The notes under the pieces were generated by a model. The model saw nothing but the letters and a program-made list of their open reading frames with translations. It ran no database searches and was not told where the DNA came from. A stretch of 64,000 bases of DNA. It comes from Narthecium ossifragum. Lineage: Eukaryota > Streptophyta > Magnoliopsida > Dioscoreales > Nartheciaceae. Shown here in pieces: positions 24,287 through 34,224 of this stretch. The position numbers and the translations under genes are program-made. The stretch is from positions 25,325,717-25,389,716 of the forward strand of contig OY986966.1 in NCBI GenBank assembly GCA_963920575.1, written 5' to 3'. The first letter of the stretch is position 1; each line of letters begins with the position of its first letter.

Positions 24287-25903
24287 TGATAAGACGTGAA
24301 AAGTGCACAAATCACCCTTTTAATTAGGTCTCGTTAGTCTCCGAGCAATGCTATTTTGATTGTCTTTTCCCCATTTCAGGCTTAAGGATCCTCAACGAAG
24401 ATTAGATCAAGTTTGGAGCTAAAACGAACAAATAAAGAACCTGCTAGGAGCAAAAGAGCAAAGGAGTAAAGATGAACCATCTTTGACATCAAAACTGTAC
24501 CTTCTCAGGACGAACCAGATGATGTACTATATATGGTTGGAAAGCTCTTGAAGTCTAGATTCCAGAACTTTTTACGGTTCGTGATTTGGAGTTTCTTAGA
24601 GGAAGATGTGCCATTTCTAGTACAGAGGTGTAGAAGAAGCAGTTACGGAAAACCAGATCGATCTGCTTCCCATGCAGATCGATCTGGGTCGGGCAAATAC
24701 CAGTTTTTGAAGTTCCCGAAGTGAAGAAGATCGATCTCAACCCAAAGGAGATCGATCTCCTTGGGTGCTGCGGGAAAAATAAAAGGAAATTGACTAATCC
24801 GAGTTAGGGTTTGTCTTAGGCTATAAATAGCCTTCTTTGGGGGCGTTTTGGCAGCCTGCCAGGGCCGAATTTGGGGGTTCCTTTAGACGTTTTTTGCAGC
24901 TTTCTTCCCCCTTTTTCTTCATCCTTTCTTCTCAAATAAATTAGGGCTAGGGTTAGATCTTTGGGAGAAGATCCATGGATGGATGGCTTCAACAACCTTC
25001 ATCAAGGTGTCCTCTTCTTAAGATGAGTACCTAAACCCTAGCTTAGGAATTCTATGATGTAATAAAGTTATTTATTAGGGTTTTCTATAGATTATGAGTT
25101 GTAAATCATACGTTTGATGATTGAATGGATTGTTTTTATGTTCTTATCTATTGGTGTGATTATTATTATATGTTAGATGAATGATTTGTTCCTATATGCC
25201 CTAGATTTAGGTCTTGTGCATGTTAGGGCTTGAGATTAGGGATTCTCGTCAAACGTCTATGCTAGGACCATGGATGTGAGGATTTCCTTCTCGCGATTAA
25301 AGGCCTTGTAATGCTAGGACCATTACACATAATGCTAGAACCATTATGACCGCTTCTTAATCCGTTATTCATTATTATTCGAGATTAGGGATTTCGTATG
25401 TGCTAGAACCACAATGCTAGTGCCAGAACCACTAGGTTAACTCTAATCCTTGATACATTCTAGTAGGCGATCTCAAGGTGCCAGAACCATCTTGAATAAT
25501 TACCAATATCCATTCTTGATATTATCCTCGACGTCTTCGTCGAGCGGTAGGACTTCTAGCCATTCACCTATCGACTATATGAAATCATCTAAGTTGATTT
25601 ATCTGCTCTTATCTTAGGAATACCTAATAAGTTCTTTATTATTGATTAGAGTTCCTTGGCATTATCTTATCTATTAGTACTCTTTTCGTATTTGTTTAGT
25701 TCTAGATAAAACCCCAAAAGATTATCTTTTTCCCAACTCCTTGTTAGGAATTATACCTAGTATACGACTTAAACCATTAGTTCCCTGTGGATTCGACTCA
25801 AACTCATTACTATCTACCCATAAAGTAGTTAGTTAGTAGTTTGATTATAAATTTGTAATTTTGGTGTTTTTGTTAAGGTAACGACATTTTTCAAGGCGTG
25901 TCA
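24287..25903 (+). mobile_element. Solo LTR nested in the LINE
   Basis: A 1617-bp insertion starting TGATAAGACGTG and ending GGCGTGTCA, flanked by GAAAT at 24282-24286 and 25904-25908. TG...CA ends plus a 5-bp duplication define an LTR. No primer-binding site, polypurine tract or second LTR is present, so it is a solo LTR left by recombination. It holds a TATA box (ctataaatag, 24821-24830). Removing it restores LINE continuity (..NASK/SSVCFSPTVPE..). Size and style suggest a Ty3/gypsy Athila/Tat-type element (inference). Confidence 0.88.
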
Positions 25904-25913
25904 GAAATCAAGT

Positions 25914-27778
25914 GTCTGCTTCTCTCCTACAGTTCCTGAGGTCCGAAGGAGAACTATTGGCATGATTTTGGGGTTGGAGGAGGCATCGGGGCCCTGGACC
26001 TATTTAGGGGCGCCAATTGGTGCTGGTAGGTTAAAGGCCGAGGACTTCTCGGAGGTGTTAGACAAGATGGTGGCTCGGGTTCTGTCGTGGCAAGGGAGGC
26101 TTATTTCTGATGCGGGCATGCTAGTGTTGTTGAAGTCATCTCTTCAATCAATTCCAGCTTTCGTCATGGCTAACACACATGTCCCTTCTTCGGTTATCGT
26201 AAAGATGGAGAGGATCTGCCGGGAATTCCTTTGGCGTGGTAGGAAGGGCGGCCTAAATAGGGTGGCTTGGAGGGATGTTTGCCTTCCCAAGGAGGCCGGC
26301 GGACTAGGGGTCAGAGATCTGGGGACTTGGTAGCAGGTTTTGAAGATGAGTAGGGTGGCGCAGTTCCTTGATGAGGGCTCCAACGTGTGGAAGGAACTGG
26401 CTAAAGCTAAGTACCGTTGGAGGGGCTCGCTACCGACGTCTATTGCTCGAGCTTCCCTTTCATCTCACTGGCGACATATTTGCATGGCGGCGGAGGAGGT
26501 CAGGATGGGATTAGTATGGTCGGTGGGTGTAGATAGCTCTGTTTCAGTTGGTCGTGACTTATGGTGCTCTGAGATTTCCCTAGCTCGTTGGCCTACCCTC
26601 ATCAATATGGAGGTGTTTGATGGCATGGTTGTTGGCGATTTGATGAGGGGTGGTGCATGGAACATGGAAAGAATCTTTGAGCTTTGCCATCCGACGTTGG
26701 CGGGTGTCTTGTTGGCTGCTGATATCAACCTGCAAGGTGACATGGGGCGTTGGGAGTACAGTCCTTCGGGGAAGGTCTCTTCCTCCTCCGCATATTCATT
26801 CCTTCTACATGAGAGGATTGTTGCCCGTTCTATTGAGTTGGAGGACTGCTGGACCAACATCTGGAGGATGAAGGTTGGCCCGAGGGTGAAGTTCTTTATC
26901 TGGCAAGTGCTCAGAGGGAAACTTGCAATTCGTGAGCTTCTTTGGCAAATCCGCTTGACTTCGGATTGTTGTTGCCCGAGGTGCAGCTATGAACCGGAAA
27001 CTATCTCTCATGCCCTTTTTGGATGTCGCTTCTTCCGGGAGGTGTTTAAGATTATCTTGGAGAAAGAGGGTGTGTGTTTCCCGACTTGGGACCCTGGTGG
27101 CTTGCTGGACTTCATGGTGGGTTCCGTTGGAGGGGAGAGGGCGAGGCTACAACGAACTTACTTGGTTGTAGGTTGTTGGATGGTTTGGCGTGACAGGAAC
27201 GAACTGGTCTTTGATGGGAGGGGTGGTTCTGCTATGGCGGTGGCTTGCAAGATCATGAGATTGGTTAAAGAGATGTACGGGCAAAAGCTGGAGACGGAAT
27301 ATCAAGTTGCACGGCGAACGGGCATTCAGATTGTGCGTGCAGACGCCTCAGTTGATCTTAGTTCTGGCTTGGCGGCGTTTGGGGTGGCCGGAGGCTCCAG
27401 TGATGGTGGAGTAGAATGGGCCGTTGGTGCACCGTTTGGGGTGAGGTCGGTACTCAAGGGAGAGTTGATTGCAATTAACCAAGCGTTGATGGAGGCGAGA
27501 TCTCGTGGTATCAAGAGTCTGGTTCTTGAGTCGGACTCTCTTGATGCGATCCGGATTTTGAATGGGGTGAGACTATGGCCCAAAGAAGTAGATTGTCTAG
27601 CAAAAGATGTTTGGCTTAATGCCACTGACTTCGATCACATTTTGTTTCTTCATATCTCGAGGGAATGTAATTTTAGAGCGGATAGTATCGCTCGCTTTTG
27701 TTGTTGTTCCAGGTCCTCCTTTCTTTGGACCTGTGATGATGGTTTGGATGTCTCCTTAGCCTCTTGGCTCATCTCATC
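25914..27778 (+). pseudogene. LINE reverse transcriptase C-terminus, zf-RVT and RNase H
   Basis: Same frame from 25914 to the end apart from one TAG at 26331-26333 (..GVRDLGTW, stop, QVLKMSRV..). It contains the thumb region (GPWTYLGAPIG, SWQGRLISDAGMLVLLKSSL, EFLWRG), a zf-RVT region near 26900-27060 (KFFIWQVLRGKLAI, CCPRC) and a C-terminal RNase H domain (VRADASVD, LKGELIAINQAL, LESDSLDAIRILN). The last codons run into the poly(A) run. Confidence 0.88.
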
Positions 27779-27876
27779 AAAAAAAAAAAAAAACTAGGTT
27801 TTGGCAGTTGTGAAATGCTTTTCTAGCAGTGGATGATGAATCTGCAAATGTCCAAACTATGCCATCCAATTTCAAT

Positions 27877-29492
27877 GAAACGGTCGTCGACTAGAACCTT
27901 GGCGCGATGTTGATTCTCTTTCCTTATCCATGATCCGTCTTTCTGCTTTCAAGACTAATAGATGTTCAAATTCTTCATCGGATGATGAGTTTAATGATGA
28001 GTCGTCGATAATTTTTGTGAATGCGATTGTAGATAGAACTCATTATGTAAATGGAAATATAGACCAACAAAGAGAAATAAAATTGAGAGGAAAGAAAATG
28101 AGGGAGGAAATTATTCTCAATTGATATCTTCGATGCAATATATTATAATTTATATTGAGTGAATATGTCCGTTTAGATTTCATTGATAAAAATATAGCAG
28201 TTTAAATTTTACTGTTGAAAATATAGCCGTTGAAAAATGACCGTTGCTAAAATGGCCCGTGATTTAGCCGTTGGAATATCAACGTGAGTTGATGTTTATT
28301 ATATTACGATTTTCAAATTTTAATATTTTTTAAAAATAATATATTACTATTATATAATTAATGCAATATATTACCGTTGTTGTCAAGTATATTTATCAAC
28401 ATATAATATGACAAATAAATAAGAAATATAAAATATAAAAAAAGATTGAAGATATTAATATTTAAGTCTGATAGAGAATGATTTAGAGCATATGATGCAT
28501 AGTGTTGTTGGATAGAGAATCTGTAAACTAGAGAAATGATTTTTTTTACTGTATTAATAGAGAATATGTTAAGAAGAGATGATGCGGATGCTTTTAGCTT
28601 ATAACCTAGCTGGTGCTCCAAACTACAAACTACTTGCATAGACATTCATTGTTTTCTTGGCAAATGTTAAGCACACCTACTGGTGGACGCATTTTTTAAA
28701 ATTATGATGCCAATGGCATGAGAGTGGCATTTCAAATAGACAACTACTGTTTTGTTTTGTTTTATTATTATTATTTATTAGTTGAGCCAAACTGGCTGTT
28801 AATTTGCAAACTATTCTCTAGTGTCAACGGCCCATCCATCGTCGGAGACCAACAAACGAAACTCCAGAAGCACGACACCGGCAACCAACTCTATTGGCAA
28901 CCTCAATACCAAATCCAAGGATAGTCACAAGAACAATATCATACTCAATACCAGATCCAAGGATAGTCACAAGAACAATATCATATTTCGCCGTCAAAAA
29001 GTCATCAATTTCACATTTCACCTCACAATTTTAGAAATATTATGTTCCCCTTTACAATCTTTAGGATTCTTCGTATAGGCCCTTCCGTTCATCAGCCTTG
29101 GGTTAATAGACTTAACCATGATTGGAAACCAACCCATGAAAAGAACAATGAAGTTAAAATATATTGGAAGATACATACGGATAAATTGTCCCAAAGAGAT
29201 AAAAGAGATCATGTACGAAGAAGTCATGAGAGGTAGAGGTCTAATATAGGAAGTAGAAAGTCACATGTGATGCATGAGAGAAGTTAACAAGCCCCACTTC
29301 CTATCAGAACGAGAGGAAGTGGGTCTAAGATGAAAAAGTTTCCACCAACTAGCTAGTAGCCCAAGCTCATCTATGATGGTCTGAAAAGGTGATGGGCCGC
29401 CAGTCCATTCAACTAATGAATGTTACATATCTTTTAGACATGTAGACAAATGAAGCACATAGAAAATTGCCAATAATCAATATGGTGATATA
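27877..29492. other. Intergenic DNA with a 42-bp tandem repeat
   Basis: No gene identified. A short frame at 27930-28124 (SSSDDEFNDE...) resembles nothing I can name with confidence; it may be the N-terminal remnant of a Harbinger-type element. The unit around ATCCAAGGATAGTCACAAGA occurs twice in tandem (about 28912-28990, period about 42 bp). Confidence 0.4.
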
Positions 29493-29737
29493 GGGCGTGT
29501 TTGGATCCACGGGATCCGCCGGGATCCGGTGAACGCGCGGATCCCGCGGTGCGGGATCTGGCGTTTGGGATCCGCACGGGTTCCGCGTGGATCCCCGAAA
29601 TTGGAATCCGCCCAAGGGCGGATTCCAATTTCGGCGTCCGCTCGATTCGAGCGGACGCCGCGGACGGTATCCGCGGGCGCGGATACCGTCCGCTGGATAC
29701 CGCGGATCCCACGGATCCGCGGTATCCAAACAGCCCC
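29493..29737. mobile_element. GC-rich foldback MITE
   Basis: 245 bp with long imperfect terminal inverted repeats: GGGCGTGTTTGGATCCACGG on the left against the complement of the right end, GGGGCTGTTTGGATACCGCG. ATA lies on both sides as a possible 3-bp duplication. The interior is itself palindromic (CGCCCAAGGGCGGATTCCAA and GCGGACG units) and rich in GGATCC and GGATACC. Terminal GTTTGG motifs suggest a Harbinger-related MITE. Confidence 0.75.
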
Positions 29738-29849
29738 ATAGAGAAGAAAAAAAGAAAATTTTCAGTTTTCGTTCGATGAGTTTTGCTTTTGTTTTATTCC
29801 ATAAACACATCAAAGAAAAATAAACTTTTCAGTTGGAAAAAAAACACAC

Positions 29850-31135
29850 ACTCATGCGAGGGCCTTGAGCGCATGACACAGGCCTTGACGCGCGGCATCC
29901 GAAGGTGGAGCGTCCAAAGGCCCAATCATGACACAGGTGGCGCGGCCAAAGGCCCAATCATGACGCGGGGTCGGCGCCCCGGGGTCATGAGATATTAGGA
30001 GGCTTCAAGATAGCAAGCCAAACGGGTCATGACACGGAGCGACACGCATCATCAGCAACTTGGCACGGTAGATTTTGGATATGGTGCGGCAAGGCAAGAA
30101 GATGGCACGAAGGACCGGGCCGAGATCGAGACTTGACTCGCCATGGCACGGATCAGGCGAGTGGCCTGCGCGGCATGACGTGCGGCGCGCACGCGGCGTG
30201 ATGCGGTGTTGATGGAAGTTTGAGTGCCACTAGGAGTCCGAGTCCGGAGTTCGAGTCCTACTAGGACTCCCATTCCTAGCCCCACTAGGACTCTACATGT
30301 CATGGTGTGGGTGATGAGGAGTTTTGACGTGGGTGAAATTCGAGTTGCATTAGGAGTCCTAATCGGACTAGGACTCGACGCGCCATGACGCGGCCAGGGT
30401 GACGCGGTTGGCCATGTAGACCAATCTGAGCGTGCGATCAACCTAATTCTACCTGGCTTAGGTCTTTGGCAAGACATGACGCGGCAAAGATGGAAGATGG
30501 CATGGAACTTTCAGGACTTGACGCACGTAAATAGAAAGTAGTCATATTTCGGGTCAAGTAGGCCGTGCGGGTTTTGGCAAGTACTATCCAAGACAAGTCT
30601 TAGCTCAACAAGGAGTTCAGATGAAGTAGACAGCTTCATGATTGGCCAAGTCAGAGTCTAGATCGACATGGAGTCAATCAAGGTCTCATAATTAGAGTTG
30701 GGCAAGGAGTCTTCCTTATGAAGGAAAGACCTGGACTTCTCTATATAAGGAGAAGGTGGGCCAAGTGTTGGGGCAGCTGAATCCGGGAGAGATCAAAATC
30801 TGGGTTTTGGGTTGAGAGCTTCTTGTATTGAGAGTGATTGTACTCCAAAGGGTTGGGGACGAGAGAAGAATACTCTGGTAATCATTGGTCAATAAAGGAG
30901 TTTGAATCTCATTCATTTACCCATAGTTGTGTGTGTGCTTGTGATTGTGCAAGGAAGAATGAGGGCTAGTCAAGAGGCAGTCGGGCTGCCAAACCGAGTG
31001 CACATAAGGTGCATAGGCGACGTGCAGATGACGTGTGAGCGGAGCACAAGTGACGTGTGGGCACGTGGCGGCAGTGGGCAGGCTCTACGTTGGAGTCTCT
31101 TGGTGTCCTTTTGGCTGATATTAACTTTGCACATC
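29850..31135 (+). repeat. LTR-like segment, plus orientation
   Basis: GC-rich first half with recurrent CATGACACGG and 'gtcctactaggactcc' units. Then an LTR promoter: CTCTATATAAGG at about 30739, followed by GGCCAAGTGTTGGGGCAGCT and AATAAAGGAG near 30893. It ends near CACATCAACA (31135). The promoter block matches, in opposite orientation, the one near 55335-55375, so both belong to one LTR family. No primer-binding site follows, suggesting a solo or broken LTR. Ends are approximate. Confidence 0.55.
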
Positions 31136-31381
31136 AACAGAAGACCTGTCTGCATACGCGCCACAAGTATATTGATGCTTGTAAGTAACATCAATTGGTC
31201 TATCATACTCCAAAAATCCAACTTCATTCTGAATTTGCTAAAATTTCTAAAACTTTGATCTTGCTTTCAAAATTGACTTCATTAGCTCCATCAAAGCTAA
31301 TACCGGCCATTTTCCTTAGCATATGCCCCATTACACTAAACTACAACAACTAGAGTCTTGATATATAAATGCACATGCAAA

Positions 31382-31442
<61 letters not shown>

Positions 31443-32627
31443 AGAGATTGAATGTGTGTGTATGTCTGAGTGTGTGGCCTATGACGTTTTGTCTGCGTGC
31501 TAATAAGGAGGAAGGATTCTGCATGCAAGCCAGGAAGATAGAAACACGAGAGAGTGAGAGAGAGAGAGGGTGGTGGTGTGCCAACTGCCCCCAGTAACGT
31601 AATAATAATAAGCTGGGATGGATTGCATGCATTCATGCTTCCTTCTTCCACATGGACAGATCACCTGCCCCAAACTCACACCTCCACACTCGTACAGTCA
31701 CACTACTTCTCTCTATCTCTCTCCCCACCATTGGTGGCCAAATGAAGGTTTAGAAGATCCTGGAAATCTTAGTAACTCATAGACACATTACATATGTTAA
31801 ACACTGTTTATGTGTTGGATGTTTATAGTGACTTAGTGAGTGATTGCGAGGCTTTCTGGGACAGAGTGAGATGATGATGATCACCAGCATGGGGGTTAGC
31901 TTATATATACATGCAATAGTGGCATGCATGCATGAGTCATGAAGGTAGTAAAGGCCAAGGCAAAGGCAAAGTCCAAAAGTGTTTTGCGTACTGGCCACTC
32001 ACTCAATACAAGATGACAAACTAGTCTTTGGCTTTTTCCCTCACACCTGTTTGACCAATGGCCACCGGTACTGTTCTGTGCTTTGATAGTGAGAGTCACA
32101 TGCCAGTATGCCACCACCCCCAACACACTGTTCCTCCGGTTCCTCATCCCCTCATCTTTAATTACGTTCATATTCTCTCTCTAATTATACCATATTAATA
32201 GATTTCTTAAGCATTTCTTATCAAGCTTTCCCGTCGAGAGAGGAGTGTCATTAAGAATCCCTCGTTTTCTTTTTTTTGTGTGAATTAACCACTGATTATT
32301 TCTTCAAGAGAGGAAATCGTTGATCATTCTCTTTTATGTTGACGTATATATTAAGCACCATAAGAAACATTCTCATTAATTCTCATATTATTTTCTGGTT
32401 ATACCATGTAACCAAAAGGACATCTCCGTCCTCTCCCAGTTCCTTAACAGTATTTGTGCTTTCGTATTTTCTTTTTGTGCTCATATGACAATAGATTGGT
32501 GCATCACCCTGTGCTGAATCATGTTTTACGATGGTTTGTTCTTTTGAAATTATTGGGATATGTGACGCTTCATGTAGTGATTCAAATACTGGTCTTGACT
32601 TTCCATCGAGCATGTTCTTAAACAGAA
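31136..32627. other. Intergenic DNA with a (GA)n microsatellite
   Basis: No gene recognised. A pure GA run of about 54 bases lies at 31386-31439, with further GA-rich stretches around 31553-31569. Frames here that encode runs of Ser-Leu are microsatellite artefacts. Confidence 0.5.
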
Positions 32628-32636
32628 TTGTAAATA

Positions 32637-33127
32637 GGGTAAATAATCGATTAGTATTATGTAGTTTCAAAATAAATTTTATGTAGTCCCAAGTAATTAA
32701 AAACGGCACATTGAGTCTATTGATTTTAAAATCGAGTTTTATGTGAGCTTTCATGTCATACGTCATCATGGATTTGACGGCAAACAGACCCATATCCATT
32801 GCGTCGTGACCCATGTCCATTGTCGGGCCCACTGCCGAAGCTTCAAATGCCCTCGTCGAGGACTTCCTACTTTCTCGACGGTGTTGGTCTTGGAGGCTGT
32901 GGACGGCGATGAAGGAGAAGGGCAGGTGGGAGGAGGCGGTATAGGTGGTATTGGGTCACGTGTCGTGCACATGGCTCGTTTTGCCGTTAGCCTGTTGACG
33001 ACAATTGGACTGGAGGCTCAGATAAAAGGAAAATTTTAAATCAATGGATTCAATGCCAAGTTTTTAAAGATCACGGACCATATAAATGTTTTAGGGAAAC
33101 TATAAGATACTAATCGATAATTTAGCC
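32637..33127. mobile_element. Non-autonomous Mutator-like element (MULE-MITE)
   Basis: 491 bp with long diverged terminal inverted repeats: GGGTAAATAATCGATTAGTA on the left against the complement of the right end, GGCTAAATTATCGATTAGTA; similarity continues for over 100 bp. The 9-bp flanks TTGTAAATA (32628-32636) and TTATAAATA (33128-33136) differ at one base. Terminal GGCTAAA and 9-bp duplications fit Mutator-like elements. The centre (about 32820-32990) is GC-rich, unlike its ends, and could be a captured fragment. Confidence 0.75.
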
Positions 33128-33307
33128 TTATAAATATATAGACTTGTACCTATCAATTTAAGCTTTTACAATTAACATAGACCACATAGTATATATCAGA
33201 TCAGAGGTCATGAGTTCATGCAGTCTAACCTTCACATTAAATAATACTTATGATTATTCTATTTCACACGTAAGCCTACATGGGAGAGGGTATGTTAGAC
33301 TGAATTA

Positions 33308-33469
33308 GGCTAAAGTATGCGTTTGGTACCTGTGGTTTCAGTCAAATTTTTATGTGATACCTGGGTTTTGAAAAGTAGACATTGAATACCTATTTTTTGC
33401 GAACCATTTTTAATTGGTTCCTCCGTCCACCTGCCGTCTGCCGGTCTAACGGCGGCCCGAGCGAACCGG
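33308..33469 (+). repeat. Left terminal inverted repeat of the Mutator-like element
   Basis: 162 bp starting GGCTAAAGTATGCGTTTGGT and ending CCCGAGCGAACCGG. It matches the complement of 40135-40296 with three differences that I can count. Confidence 0.95.
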
Positions 33470-33954
33470 GGCGGACCGGTCGAGTCGGCTGACCAGACCA
33501 CGAACCGGGTTAGTTCCTGCCTCGTGAGCCAACTTCCCGCGCCCCTTATTCGGGCCCAACCACCCACATCTCCTCCCCCCCCCCCCACCTCACCTCACCT
33601 CACCTCTCCTCTTCCTTCCTCTGGGGTCTGGCGGGTCGATTGCATGGGCTAATCCCTAAGGCGGCTAATCCCTAAGGCGAAGGGTTCCAGGAGGTGATCG
33701 GGATCATCGTCTCTCAAATCCAGGTGAATGCTCGTGGTTACATTCGTCTAGGGATAAGCTCGGTTTTCCAAGATTTCATTTTTTTCCCATTTTGAACCGT
33801 GATCGATCGATTGTTATTGTTTGTTTTTGGGCTTTTAATCGTGGATTCCGTGATTGAATGTCACTGTGAAAGGAGACATTTTTTCATTGATGAAAGCAAG
33901 CTCAGTGATTATCTTATGCACGGAGGATTATCTTATGTATGAAAGCAAGCTCAG

Positions 33955-34224
33955 TGATTATCTTATACTGTTAGTTAGTTATTTGATTATCTTATGTTAT
34001 GGGTCAATTTTTAACCCTTGCATTGATTCTGATGAAAGCAAGCTATTAGTGATTATCTTATGTTGTTAGTGTGCTTAATACTTTATGTTTGATTATCTTA
34101 TGCTGTTAGTTAGTTATTTGATTATCTTATGTTATGGGTCAATTTTTAACCCTTGCATTGATTCTGATGAAAGCAAGCTATTAGTGATTATCTTATGTTG
34201 TTAGTGTGCTTAATACCTTATGTT
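33955..34224 (+). repeat. 135-bp tandem duplication in the transposase leader
   Basis: 33955-34089 and 34090-34224 are near-identical copies of a unit starting TGATTATCTTAT and containing GGGTCAATTTTTAACCCTTG. It lies directly before the transposase start and overlaps the first ATG. Confidence 0.88.

Larger units (their letters stand above)
23180..27793 (+). mobile_element. L1-type LINE with RNase H domain, 5'-truncated, split by a solo LTR
   Basis: About 3.0 kb of LINE once the 1.6-kb insertion is removed. Order: reverse transcriptase, zf-RVT region, RNase H, then a 15-base A run at 27779-27793 marking the 3' end. ORF1 and the endonuclease are absent, as expected for 5' truncation. It carries one frameshift, a TAG stop and the insertion, so it cannot move by itself. 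Confidence 0.9.
23139..27876. repeat. 32-bp direct repeats flanking the LINE
   Basis: 23139-23170 and 27845-27876 share a 32-base sequence beginning CAAATGTCCAAA, with two differences. They could be the target duplication of the LINE insertion, although about 50 bases lie between the poly(A) run and the right copy. Confidence 0.6.

Noticed and set aside
27930..28124. Acidic SSSDDEFNDE frame as a transposase gene
   Set aside because: Too short, with no catalytic motif; at most a remnant, mentioned only in the intergenic entry.
31331..31651. Ser/Leu-repeat frames on the minus strand
   Set aside because: Translation of the GA microsatellite.
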